Source: Piscicola geometra (taxonomy: Eukaryota > Annelida > Clitellata > Hirudinida > Piscicolidae). Taken from it: a stretch of 64,000 nt of DNA. How positions within the stretch are numbered: the stretch's first letter is position 1; every line of letters starts with the position of its first letter. The stretch lies in NCBI GenBank assembly GCA_943735955.1, contig OX030960.1:1392634-1456633 (forward strand). The letters run 5' to 3'. Both the position numbers and the translations under genes were made by a program. Shown here in pieces: positions 43,211-54,971 of this stretch. The notes beneath the pieces are model-generated. The model was not told the DNA's origin. It ran no database searches and saw only the letters and a program-made list of their open reading frames with translations.

Positions 43211-44146
43211 TTCTCCACTCTTTTTTACAATATTTTAAGAGTTTTAATGGTTGATTTTATTTCTCTGTATTCTGATAGAAGTTCAAAAGGCTCAAGAGTT
43301 CCCGTATACTTTAACCACTGCTCACTTCTTAGAGTCTAATAATTATTATAATTATAAAAGAGCTCTTCTCTGCAACACCACTCCCACCCCTTTTCATTTC
43401 TCTTTCCGTAAAATCTGCGCATAGTGTCGCAAAATCAGAGCTTTTGTGGGTAAACGCGGTTTTCATCTTTGAAGTTATTGAAATAAAAAGCGGAGTATTT
43501 TGAAATGTTTTCTTGAAATAAAAAAGACTCAAACTATTTAGATACTTGGCTAGTGGTCACAAAGCTTGGTAGAATGGCACGAACGAACAATGAAAAGCCG
43601 CTTGGTCGTTCTCTCATGAATGGATTGTCATTTTTAGAAAATAAATGAGTGAGTTGTTCTAAGAAGCTATGCATGATTTATGTGTGGTACAATCACATTC
43701 TTTCTCGTTTCTTATCATGTTTTACTTGTGGTCTTGCTGTGATAACAATACTTTTCAAGTTGCCTATTTGTTTCTCTAGCACCTACATTATTCGTTTTTC
43801 AGCTTAATGTTTCTTATTGCATTTCATTTTATCAAGTTATCTCTAATTTATTGTGTATACGTAACGATCTTGTATTTAGTTTTGTATTGTGTAAGATTCT
43901 CTTTTAATTTTATTTTATTGCGGGTAGATTATGCGGCATTGCGGTGTATCAAGAGGGACATAATGCAAGGATTTAGTGACTAATCCGCCCTAACGCTGGA
44001 AGACTCGATGCAGGCATTTGCGAAGAGGCTGACATCGAGAAGGCTTTGTTGTCTTGAGGAGCTCCCATGAGTGCAAACGATTCAAGCTTTAAATTTACAA
44101 ACGTATTCTAAAATCGACAAAAAGATGACGGAATTGTGATAATAAT
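43211..44146. other. DNA with nothing recognised
   Basis: The stretch 43920-44090 is less AT-rich (GCGGCATTGCGGTGTATC and so on) but matches no known gene or repeat I can name. The last eight bases are the target duplication of the next element. Confidence 0.4.
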
Positions 44147-44303
44147 CAGGAGCGGGGATTTTTTGCAAATCTTGGGAGGTCCTACTCAGCATAGACGGTA
44201 ATCCAGGGATGGTCCTGGGGTCCGAACCATTTAAGTGGACCCCTTCACTACCGAAAAAGTGGGGGGGTCCGGACTCCAGGACCCCCCAGGATCGCTGCCC
44301 ATG
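44147..44303 (-). mobile_element. hAT-5 miniature element (157 bp)
   Basis: Left end CAGGAGCGGGGATTTTTTGC; right end (inverted) CATGGGCAGCGATCCTGGGG. The flanking duplication is ATAATAAT / ATAATGAT (one mismatch, low complexity). Internal G and C runs (44262-44290) match the hAT-5 right end. Confidence 0.82.
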
Positions 44304-44549
44304 ATAATGATACTGGTTTTAATGATGATAATGAAAGTTGTGATGACTAAAACGACAGATCTTTTTACTCGGGTTGGAAGCTGTCAAGAACATTCTGGTG
44401 CTTAAAACGATCCGATTCGTTTGGTCATGCCCTTGTCGCCTCTACTTTTTTAGCTTTTTAAAGTTTTTTCTGATGCTTACATATTTTCTTCCTATCTTGT
44501 CTATTATTGCCTGCTATTATTTAAAGCGGGCCTGTTACATGACTTATTT

Positions 44550-45038
44550 AATGAGCATAAGTTAGACATGCTATGTCTTACAGAAACGTGGATGCCTTTA
44601 GACGCTCCGACAGCGATCAAGAATGATTCAGCACCACCAGGGTATTCTGTACTACATAGTAATAGAGGCACTTATGGAGGCAAAAGGGGAGGCAGTCTAG
44701 CCTTAACACATAAGGCCAGCATAAAGTGGTCTGAAGTTAATACAGAAGTCTTTCCAGATTATGAATATCTTATAATTAAACTAACTTACATACAAATACC
44801 TTTACACATAGTCATTATCTATAGGCCACCTAATAACTCACTTACTAATTTCATCACACAATTCTCCCAACTCATCGATTCTCTAACGTCTTTAAATTCT
44901 AATTTAATTTTGTGTGGAGACTTTAACGCTCCTCACACTTCTAATTCTTCTACAGTAATTAATGAAAAGCTTCAAAACATCATTGATGAATACAACCAAT
45001 ATCAACACATCAATGTCCCAACTCATGAAAATGACAAC
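44550..45038 (+). pseudogene. L2-A LINE endonuclease part, before the hAT-2 insertion
   Basis: The frame reads HKLDMLCLTETWMPLDAP, GYSVLHSNRGTYGGKRGGS, HIVIIYRPPN and LNSNLILCGDFNAPHTSN. The order ..ITETW, IYRPP, GDFN is that of the APE-like endonuclease of CR1/L2-type LINEs (E of TETW and D/N of GDFN are catalytic-type residues). The frame is open up to the hAT-2 insertion. The 5' start lies in unrelated DNA, so the copy is 5'-truncated. Confidence 0.9.
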
Positions 45039-45502
45039 TAGAGGTCGGACGTGGACGATTTTTCATTCCCGGTCCCGTCCCGTTCCCGAATTTTGTTTTC
45101 CCGTCCCGTCCCGTTCCCGATGGGCCATCAGAATTTTGATTCCCGTCCCATCCCGTTCCCGATAGGCCATCAGAATTTTGATTCCCGTCCCGTCCCGTTC
45201 CCGAAATTATTTTTCCCGTCGTGTCCCATTCCCGATGGACCATCAGAATTTTGATTCCCGTCCCATCCCGTTCCCGCAACTCGATTCCCGGTCCCGACCC
45301 GTTCCCGAAACTTTTTGACCCGGTCTCGACCCATTTCAACAACAAAAATTTTGATTATTTATTTATTTTTGCTGCCGTTTTCAAACTTGCTAGTCCTAAC
45401 ATTTCTTAAAGTTCATTATTTGAAAGTCAGAAAATATTTCTTTTAACAAAATAAAAAAACACGATTTAAATTTCATATTATTATTGAAATGAAAGTATTG
45501 AG

Positions 45503-45715
45503 TTAGTCATTGTTTTTGAGTAACTCAATCAAGTCTTTATTGCTTTTCATACAGGTTAAACCGTCAAAAGTTTTAGCTTTCAAATTAGGTGATCTTGGGT
45601 CTGAAGTTAAACGACCACATGTTGACAAATTCCGTTCACAGGAAATAGAACTTGCAGGTATACTAAACAAAATTTTGGCTATTTCTTGTAGTATTGGAAT
45701 TTTTTTTACTCTCAT
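45503..45715 (-). pseudogene. hAT-2 transposase C-terminal domain
   Basis: The minus-strand frame reads ILQEIAKILFSIPASSISCE, RNLSTCGRL and KAKTFDGLTCMKSNKDLIEL. It is an open dimerisation domain with SIPASS closer to the hAT consensus than the 17214-17429 copy. The catalytic core is absent. Confidence 0.85.
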
Positions 45716-46135
45716 AGATTTAACATCTTTATAATCTTCAATTTTTGTGGGACATAATTGTGAATATTTTTACAGTTCATTCTCTTCTGAATCTTTTCCC
45801 TCGTTCTTATTATTAATTCTTCAATAATGTTAGAAGTATTGTTTTATGACAACATTCTCCACAACTGCACAAATAAAATCATTCGTATAATTTGATAGTA
45901 AAAAAATTGTATTATAATTTTTACGTTATAAAACTAACATATAGGGTATAAATAACCATCATTTGTTTTTTTTTCTCAACGTCACTGGAGCTTGGTCTGG
46001 CTGTACAAAATGGAATTTAGTTTTCTCTAATGAAAGTCTTGGTATTTATTTTTTTTCTATCCCAAACTTTTTAAATATTATTTTGTTATACTGGGGGATG
46101 CAACAGACATGCTGCCATATGAATAAGATCAATGG

Positions 46136-46345
46136 GTGAACGGGTAGCTGAGTGAATGAACGGGTAGCTGAGTCGGCAACGACTCTCGACTTGACCAATA
46201 ATGAAAGGTCATAGGTTCAAGTGCAACCAATGCCCTAGTAACCCAAAGTCGCAAGTGAAAATATGCAGCCTAAGTGGCCTCGAAGCCCGTTCGGGTTATA
46301 CGCCACTATAATAATGCTCGTCATTATTATTATTAATGAGCATCT
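46136..46345 (+). mobile_element. SINE2, near full-length, duplicated A-box head
   Basis: The head GAACGGGTAGCTGAGT occurs twice in tandem (46137 and 46157). The A box TAGCTGAGTCGG and B box GGTTCAAGTGC fit a tRNA-derived promoter. The body TGCCCTAGTAACCCAAAG, then TTCGGGTTATACGCCACTAT, and an (ATT)n tail follow. Flanks ATCAATGG and ATTAATGA could be a degenerate target duplication inside hAT-2. Confidence 0.88.
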
Positions 46346-46371
46346 ATTTTTTGTCAAAATGATCGACTGAG

Positions 46372-46738
46372 CAGGGGAGCAACCAGCAAAAAATGCTGGG
46401 GGGGGGGCTCAACTTTAGTAAAAAAAATATATGTACAATCCATTTACCGCAGCTGTTGCGTTTTGCAACATCAATTTTTATATTTTCTTGCTGTTTCAAT
46501 ACCGAGTTTTTTCCCATATTTTGTACAATAAATTTTAAATTTTAATTTTATAAGTTAAATTTCAACTTTTTTCATTTTATTATTTATAGTCTTTTGTATC
46601 CGGTTCACATTTAAAATTTCTCAAAACAATCTCTCTTCGCTTAGATAATTCTCCAATTTTTTGGTTCTATTTTTAGTATATTTATATAAATTTATTCTTA
46701 ATTTCAGAATACTTGAGCCCCCCCTGGTTGCGCCACTG
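46372..46738 (-). mobile_element. hAT-4 miniature element (367 bp) inside hAT-2
   Basis: Starts CAGGGGAGCAACCAGC and ends CTGGTTGCGCCACTG, with duplication CGACTGAG / CAACTGAG. Internal sequence TTTACCGCAGCTGTTGCGTT is shared with 28650-28670. It is a deletion derivative keeping only the two ends of the 2,081-bp copy. Confidence 0.93.
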
Positions 46739-47271
46739 CAACTGAGCATTCAACTGAAAATTAATAATTCAAATTTGAAATACGAATTTATAAAATAAAA
46801 ATAATATAACTGACCAGTTTGATTCCATCTGACAAGTTTTCATCATCATCCATTTGTTCTAATTTCTCTAATATTTGGACTCACTATAACAACTTCAAAT
46901 GTAATTTTAGAGATGTTGACATTGACAACGCAATAGTGACTTCGTTATAGATCTCTATTGCATTTAATACTTATTTTAAGTACGGAGTATCGATGAAATT
47001 GAGAGTTCCATACTTGGGAGTCTTCTGAAGTATAATTGTTGAATAATCCACTCCCAATAACTTTTATTCCCGTTTTTCCCGTTCCCGATTTAAAAGTTGA
47101 TTCCCGTTCCCGATTTAAAAAATGATTCCCGTTCCCGATTTGAATATTGATTCCCGTTCCCGTCCCGAAAACCTATTCCCGGTTCCCAACTTTTCCTGTC
47201 CTGAAATTAATTTTCATTCCCGTTCCCGCGGGAGTCCCGCAGGTACCCGCGGGTACCCGATCCGACCTCTA

Positions 47272-49720
47272 ATGGCAACACCATCGACTTACTCATAACC
47301 AGTATCAACGCATCCAGTTTCATCACTAAACATTCAACATATCCAACATTATTTTCAGATCATCATCTCATTTCATCAACGCTATCCTTAATAAATCCAA
47401 TTCCAATCAGCACCACAATCAACTACCGTAGGATCAAAAAGATAGACTAGACTAATTTCAATATTGACCTCAAATTCTCTTCTATTTTAGACAGCAACAG
47501 TTACACTACAGACCAATACGTCGAACACATAAACAATGTCATCCTCAAACTATTAGATAAGCATGTACCACTAGAAACAAAAGTCATACGGCGATCATGC
47601 CAAAATCGCCACAAAATTTCACTGGAGACAATAAAAGCCAAAAGACACAGAAGGAAAGCTGAGAAAACTTATTTCAAAGATCCTTTATCTTCTAATAAAC
47701 AACTATATAATAAAGCTAAAGCATTAACAAGAGAAGCAATTATCAAATCAAGAATAGAAATAATCAAAACGGAAATAGATTCATCCAATAACCAACGTAC
47801 TCTATGACACAATCTAAATAAACTATTACACCGGCAAAAAAATGATCCATCCAACAAGTCAAGCAATACAAACATGGCTTCCACTTCAACAACTTTTCAG
47901 CAGCAAAATTGAAGATATTCATAAGAATATTGATAATCTCCTATCACAACCTCAAAACGAACAGTTCACACACACTCCTAGAAAAAACATCATTGACCCC
48001 ACATCTAACTTCAAACCAACAACACCTGAAGATATATTACAAATTATTTATGCTACATGCACGAAGACATCGCCCATAGACCCTTTTCCTCACCAAGTTA
48101 TAAGACAATGTAGCCCAATATTGTCAAAAGCCATCTCACAGCTAGTCAACTTATCTTTCCAAGAAGGATGTTTTCCATCTACTTTCAAAGCAGCCCAAAT
48201 TACACCAATATTTAAAAAAGCAAACCTTGACACAACCAATCCAGCAAATTATCGACCTATTTCCAACCTTTCCACCATATCAAAAATTATGGAAAGGGCC
48301 GTTTTAAAACAATTAAAACCTCATATTACCTCCAATCCAAACTACCCCAGTCATCAATCAGCCTACAGACCTTACCACTCTACAGAAACAGCCCTACTCC
48401 ATCTAACTGACCACATTTTCAATGTATGCGACTCAAAAAATACCACCCTCCTCGCATCACTCGACCAGCCTTCGACACCATCAGCCATTCCATCCTCATC
48501 GACAGACTTCATAAAGAATTTGGAGTTGATGGAACTGCTTTAAACTGGCTGTCATCATTTTTAGAAAATAGACATTATCAAGTTAAACTAGGAACACACA
48601 TCTCATCACCAACCAATATACAACACGGCGTTCCTCAAGGCTCTGTTTTTGGACCGCTTCTTTTCACCACATACATCTCACCTATCTCAAATATAGTCAA
48701 CCAATTCAATATAACCTACCATAAATATGCTGATGATAAACAACGTCTTCAATTCATCACACCTAATACATCCAACCAAGCTACTAGTAACCTCACATCT
48801 TGCATACAAACCATGGAAAATTGGTTCCTCAATAACTATCTACAGTTTAACACCACTAAATCAGAATTAATAAAACTAGGCACCCCTTTTCAACTAAATA
48901 GTTTAAATACCATATCATCTGTCGACATAAACTCAAATAACATCCCCATCAGAAACACTCTCTAAATACTCGGAGTCACCCTTGACAGCAAACTCACTTT
49001 CAAAAACTACATCACATCTATCATGCAATCATCACACTATCATCTCAAAGCAATTAAACACATACGCCCATTCATTACTACTGATCTCTCCGCCTCACTT
49101 TCCCGATGTCTAATACTTAGCAGACTTTACTACTGTAACTCGCTATTATATAATATCACCAATCAAGAAAAAAATCGTCTACAGTCAGTTTTAAACAAGG
49201 CTGCTAGAATCACACTCAAACAGGCCATTACCTTGTTCAGTCATCAAATGATAATGTTATAAAACTTCACTGGCTTCATAATGATTTTTGAATATCTTTC
49301 AAAATAAGCATCACTACATTCAAAATTCTCAAAACTTATATACCGTCATATCTAAGCAAACTCATAACTAACAAAACATCAAACAAAGAACTGCTTTCAT
49401 CTTCATCTCTTCTCCTCAACCAAGAATCCACTACAAACATCATCTCAAAAAGAGCATTCCGTCACGCAGTTCCAACAACTTGGAATGGCCTTCCACCTGC
49501 ACTTCGCAACATCAACCAGTTTTCGACTTTCAAAGCCAAACTGAAACTCATTATTTTAACTTAGCTTATCACTCATAATTACTCCATGCTACTCTTTGCT
49601 TTCCTTTTTATAACATTACTATTATAATAATTTTATTTCTTTATTGCATTACGACGTAAGTGAGAGCGCTTCAGTTGCGTGCCCGGGCGCTATACAAAAA
49701 CGACAATTATTATTATTATA
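47272..49720 (+). pseudogene. L2-A LINE, linker, RT and 3' end
   Basis: It continues the endonuclease frame with GNTIDLLITSINAS and FSDHHLISS (the catalytic-type SDH). The linker carries stops near 47450 and 47805. RT follows: NPANYRPISNLSTISKIMER (48235-48295), SHQSAYRPYHSTETALLHL, a frameshift in motif A near 48465 (AFDTISHSI remains), HGVPQGSVFGPLLF (48625-48665) and YADD (48725-48740). The C-terminus has RLYYCNSLLYNI and TTWNGLPPALRNINQFSTFK. The 3' UTR ends GCGCTTCAGTTGCGTGCCCG, then GGCGCTATACAAAAA and (ATT)n. The order is typical of CR1/L2-like LINEs. Confidence 0.9.
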
Positions 49721-51582
49721 AGCTATTTACGCATTATGTCGCAATGTCGCGTTAAGGGTTCTAACACTGCCTTCATACAAATACGTGCTGCATAATAAAT
49801 GGTCATTTATTTATTTTATTTATCTAATCAATCTATTGTGGTAAATTTAAACAATTTATTGATTCTTATTAAAAATTCAAAACAACACATATTTGTACCT
49901 TTGATAGCTTGCTTCAATTTCTCTTCGCTCTGCAGTGTAGAGTCTACACAACAAGTTGCTTGTTATGCATTACTGATAAATGCATTCGCTGAAAGGAAAA
50001 AAAGGAATTTCGCAACTTTCCAAAACACTCTTTCTGCTGAGCACCCCTCTTATATACCTCTTCCACATTCACGTCAGATGCACAAGCGCAATAAATATAG
50101 GCAGATTACATGCATGTATATGCCGGAAGTGCATTTTCTTAGACTTCCCTATAACATTGATTTTAAATTTTAAATTGAAAAAGTGCAAACAGATGAAGCT
50201 GCTGCTGCTGCAAGGACGCCATCTCTTTTTCAGACGTTGAATTCATTGCATGATGAATGCATGCTCGCGAAATTAATGATATTGTTCAAATTGCGCTTTT
50301 TTTCCACTCTCTCATGCGGCAGTTTAATGTGTCCCATCATGAGAGCTTCGAAGCACTGACGACACCCTCTATTTCATATCTTTCTCGATTTTTGAGTTTT
50401 ATATTTTATTATCATTTATCTCTATTTAAATTTTCTATATGTACAAATTAGCAATATATATTTATTACGAACGTCGCTGGGTGAAATGAAAGGGGTGGGG
50501 GAATGCGAACCCTTGGAATGTTTAGACCGCTTTGGATATATTTCCCAATTCTCACCCTGCAGCTCCCATATTATTAAAAACGAATTTATAAGACACCAAA
50601 TAATTTAATATTAAAAGTTAATTAAGGTTTCGAGCAGGATCGAAGGGTCTTTGGGAAGAGACAATTGATGTGATATGCAATGTGCACCTTTGAACCTCTA
50701 CTCTACTCCATCTTCTAACTTTTAATCCTTTTTTGAAACTATGAATCAGAATAAAAGTTTAAATAGACTCTTTTCGATTGCATCCTTCTGTTTGATAGAA
50801 GCCTTGAGAGATGGCTGGTGGCTCGAGCAGTTCCAAGACTACTAAAGCATTTTAATTAAAGCTTTTTGCGAATCTTTTTGTTCGAATGCATGCAAGAAGA
50901 CGATCTCAAAGGAGAGTGAGTAACTATCCCGAACAAGAAGAATCTATTTTCTATTTTTACTTGTATTTGTGTGCATACACCACGTCCCAAACAAATTTTT
51001 TGCACGAGCGGCTGCCAGCTTTTTTATCCGTCCGTGTCCGACTAAAGGGACCCTCGTAAGAACTTCGCAAGCACCAGTGATTGAGAACTTCAAAACACCA
51101 TTATCCTCCACCAATAAATCATTTCTTAATGTGGAGATTATCAAAACATGTGGTTCGCAATATCTGCTGTGCATCAAAAGCAACCATATACACACCCAGA
51201 CTCACGGAGATGGTGCTTCCAGCGGGTGGAAAAGGTGGGGCTGCAAGGCTTCATTTACGATGGAAAGGTGTCAAGTCATGTGTTCCCTCGTAAATCGCTG
51301 GCAGCTCCGTCGTCACAGGCTTGTGATAATCGCGTCAAGAGATAAGGACAAAGCATGCGTCAGTCTGCAGTGCGCACGCTCACAGATGGAAAAGTGTCTT
51401 TTGAAGCCGCTTCAAGTTGCGCTCCCTCGATTCTGTTTGCATGGCGGGCACGCTGTCGCTTTAGGGAAGACAGTTTCGAGTGACGACTGTTCAAGCACTG
51501 AGTGCACACCTCGTCAAAGCACTCCACCTGATGAGCAAACTCATCGTTGAAGCAAGAGTAGTTAAGCTTTTAATACTGCTAT
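49721..51582. other. Low-copy DNA with a GC-richer, open but unrecognised stretch
   Basis: 50969-51550 is less AT-rich than its surroundings and open for 193 codons on the plus strand (starts MCIHHVPNKFFARAA, ends PDEQTHR); a second frame is open for 70 codons. I see no domain, signal peptide or splice structure that proves coding. A basic, Cys-containing compositional frame, a UTR or a noncoding RNA are alternatives. The rest (49721-50950) is AT-rich with nothing recognised. Confidence 0.35.
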
Positions 51583-51590
51583 AGGTACAC

Positions 51591-54500
51591 TAGAGGTCGG
51601 AAATGGACGATATTTCATTCCCGGTCCCGTCCCGTTCCCGTAATTTTTTTTACAGTCCTGTTCTCGATGGGCCATCTGAATTTTGATTCCTGTCCCGTCC
51701 CGTTCCCGCAACTAGATTCTCGGTCCCGACCCGTTCCCGAAACTTTTAACCGGTCCCAACCCATTCCCGAAACTTGTTGACCCGGTCCCAATCTATTCCC
51801 GGAGAAAAAAATTCTTTTCACTCATTTTCGCTGCCGTTTTCACCGGTCCCAAACTAGCTAGTATTATCATTTCTAACAATTCATTTTTTGGAAATCAAAA
51901 AATATGTATCAAACAATTTAAAAAACACAAATTAAATTTCAAATATTTATTTAAATGAAAGTATTGAAGTTAGTTGTTGTTTTAAAGTAATTAAATCAAG
52001 TCTTCATTGCTTTTCACACGGGTTAAACCGTCAAGAGTTTTAGCTTTCAAATTAGATGAGCTTGGGTCTGAAGTAGAGGTCGGACCGGGTACCCGATCCG
52101 ACCGGATACCCGCGGGTACCTGCGGGACTCCCGCGGGAACGGGAATCAAAAATAATTTCGGGACGGGAAAAGTCGGGAACCGGGAATAGGTTTTCGGGAC
52201 GGGAACGGGAACGGGAATCATTATTCAAATCGGGAACGGGAAAAAATGGGAACGGGAATCAACTTCGAAATCGGGAACGGGAAAAACGGGAATACAATTT
52301 ATTGGGATTAGATTCTTTAATAATTGGTGATGATGAAAACTTGTCAGATGAAATCAAACTGGTCAGTTATATTATTTTTATTTTATAAATTCATACTTTG
52401 AATTTGAATAATTAATTTCTATTTGAATGCTCAGTTGATCATTTCAACAAAAGAAAAGATGCCCATTGATCTTATTCATATGGCAGCATGTCTGTTGCAT
52501 CCCCCAGTTTAAAAGAATAATTTAAAAGAGTTTATGATAGAACAGAAATAAATACAAAGACTTTCATTAGAGAAAGTTTAATTCTATTTTGTACAGCCAG
52601 ATCAAGCTGCAGTGCCGTTGAGAATAAAAAACAAATGATGGTTATTTAGAGCTATTATCTTAGTTTTTATAATGTAAAAATTATAATACAATTTTTATAC
52701 TATCAAATTATACGAATGATTTTATTTGTGAAGTTGTGGAGAATGAGAATGTTGTCAAAAAACATATTTATAACATTATTGTGGAATTAATAATAATGAA
52801 CGAGGGAATAAATTCAGAAGAGGATGAATTGTAGAAATATTCACAATTACGTCCCACCAAAATTGAAGATTATAAAAATGTTTAATTTATTGGAGTAAAA
52901 TGAACTTTTTTTCCAATACTACTAGAAGAAGCCAACATTTTTTCCATGTGAACGGAATTTTTAAACATGTTCAAATTTCAGACCCAAGATCACCTAATTT
53001 GAAAGCTAAAACTTTTGACGGTTTAACCCGTGTGAAAATCAATAAAGACTTGATTTAATGACTTTAAAACAATGACTAACCTCAATACTTTCATTTTAAT
53101 ATATATTTGAAATTTAAATCGTGTTTTTGTATTTTTTTAAAAGAAATATTTTCTGACTCTCAAATAATACATTTTAAGAAATTTTAGGACTAGCAAGTTT
53201 GGGACCAGTGAAAACGGCAGCAAAAATAAATAAATAAACAAATTTTTTGGGGAATGGGACGGGACCGGTTCAAAAAGTTTCGGTAAAGGGTCGGGACCGG
53301 GAATCGAGTTGCGGGAATGGGACGGGACGGGAATTAAAATTCAGATGGTCCATCGGGAACGGGACGGGACGGGAAAAGAAATTTCGGAAACGGGACGGGA
53401 CGGGAAAAGAAATTTCGGGAACGGGACGAGACGGGAATCAAAATTCTAATGTCCCATCGGGGACGGGACGGAACGGGAAAAACAATTTCGGGAACGGGAC
53501 GGGACCGGGAATGAAAAATCGTCCATGTCCGACCTCTAGTCTGAAGTAAAACGTGTTGAAAAATTCCGTTAACAGGGAATAGAACTTGCAAGTATACTAG
53601 AAAATGTTTTGGCTATTTCTTGTAGTATTGGAAAACTGTTCATTTTACTCCAATAAAATGAAACATCTTTATGACCTTCAATTTTGGTGGTACGTAATTG
53701 TGAATATTTGTAAAATTCATTCTTTTCTGAATTGTCTTATTCGGTCAATTTTTCAATAATGTTAAAAATATGTTTTTTATAACTATTATAGAGGTCAAAA
53801 GACCTGCGTGTTTTTTTAAATTTTATAAACATTCTCCACAATTTCAAAAATTAAATCATTCGTATAATTTGATAGTATAAAAAAAATTTTTACGTTATAA
53901 AAAGAAACATAATAGGTCTAAATAACCATCATTTGTTTTTTTTTCAACGGCACAGAAGCTTGGTCTGGCTGTACAAAATGGAATGAAATTTCTTCTAATA
54001 AATTTCTTGGTATTTTTTTATTATCCCAAACTCATTTTTTAATATTCTTTTATACTGGGGATGCAACAGACATACTGTCATATGAATAAGATCAATGGGC
54101 ATCTTTTCTTTTGTTGAAATGATCAATTGAGCAATCAACTGGAAATTAATAATTCAAATTCAAAGTATTAATTTAATAAATAAAAATAATATAACTGACC
54201 AGATTGATTTCATCTGAAAAGTTTTCATCATCACCCATTTGCTCTGATCTCCCTAATGTTTTGACTCGCCATAACAACTTCAAATGTAATGTTGGAGATT
54301 TGGATATTGATAATGAAGTGGCTTCGATTAACATCTCTATTGCATTTAATACTTATATTAAGTACGGAGTATTGATGAAATAGAAATTTCCATACTTAGG
54401 AGTTTTATGATGAATTAGTTGAAAAATCCAATCCCAATTATTCCCGTTTTTTCTCATTCCCGGTTTAAAAATTGATTCCCGTTCCCGATTTGATTGTTGA

Positions 54501-54610
54501 TTCCCGTTTCCGTCCCGAAAACCTATTCCCGGTTCTCGACTTTTCCCGTCCCGAAATCAATTCTCATTCCCGTTCCCATGGAGTCCTGCGGGTAACCGAT
54601 CCGACCTCTA
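51591..54610 (-). mobile_element. Outer hAT-2, interrupted by another hAT-2
   Basis: Ends TAGAGGTCGGAAATGGACG (51591) and CGATCCGACCTCTA (54610), with a likely old target duplication AGGTACAC / ATGTGCAC (two mismatches). C-rich arrays at 51615-51800 and 54450-54600. Transposase C-terminal sequence is split by the inner element: 51990-52065 and 53547-53640 on the minus strand. A small insertion with TATAGAGGTCAAAAGACCTG lies near 53780-53815. Confidence 0.92.
52074..53538 (+). mobile_element. Inner hAT-2, inserted in inverted orientation
   Basis: A complete copy of 1,465 bp with ends TAGAGGTCGGACCGGGTACC and (inverted) TAGAGGTCGGACATGGACG, and a perfect 8-bp duplication GTCTGAAG (52066-52073 and 53539-53546). 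The arrays here are G-rich on the plus strand (GGGAACGGGACGGGA-type), consistent with inverted orientation. The dimerisation-domain remnant is on the plus strand near 52915-53055 (SDPRSPNLKAKTFDGLTRV). It is younger than the outer copy it disrupts. Confidence 0.95.
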
Positions 54611-54669
54611 ATGTGCACACAAAAATAAGTATCAAGAGTTGTCGATCCAGTGGCGAGAATGCCTCTCAC

Positions 54670-54890
54670 GAAGATGCTAGAATGAGTAGTGGTGCTTCAA
54701 GCAGGCTTCGAAGCAAGTGATCGAATGCTCAAGTATGCAGATGCAAGAAACTTTTTTGTCGCAGCGCCGACTCTTTTGAATAGTCTTCCCAATAGACTCA
54801 AATCCCCGAGCTTGACCGCGACATTCAAGCCGTTCCCTGAAAACGTACTTGTTCGACGGATCACAATAACTTACAAATTTACTGCTCATT
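54670..54890 (+). pseudogene. CR1/L2-like LINE C-terminal remnant
   Basis: The frame contains DARNFFVAAPTLLNSLPNRL then SLTATFKPF, the conserved C-terminal block of CR1/L2-type LINEs (F..AAP..WN.LP..L....S...FK). The 5' side is cut by the outer hAT-2 and no tail was identified. Confidence 0.7.
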
Positions 54891-54971
54891 TTCCATTCAT
54901 CAATTTCTTGCTTCCTTATTTTATCTTCTTTTTTTTACTAATGGTTGATAATAGTTTATATATATATATAT

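Larger units (their letters stand above)
45039..47271 (-). mobile_element. hAT-2 inside L2-A, itself carrying two insertions
   Basis: Ends TAGAGGTCGGACGTGGACG and (inverted) TAGAGGTCGGATCGGGTACC. Target duplication ATGACAAC / ATGGCAAC (one mismatch). Removing it rejoins the L2-A frame. C-rich arrays occur at 45065-45330 and 47065-47240, both C-rich on the plus strand. It contains a transposase C-terminus (minus strand), a SINE2 and a hAT-4 miniature, which explains its 2,233 bp against 1,443 bp for the copy at 16755. Confidence 0.95.

Noticed and set aside
45010..45345. Gly/Arg/Thr-rich frames (GTGRDGNQNSD-type) in hAT-2 arrays, also at 16599, 51615 and 53247
   Set aside because: They are translations of the noncoding TCCCG arrays in several frames; no domain and no consistent start.
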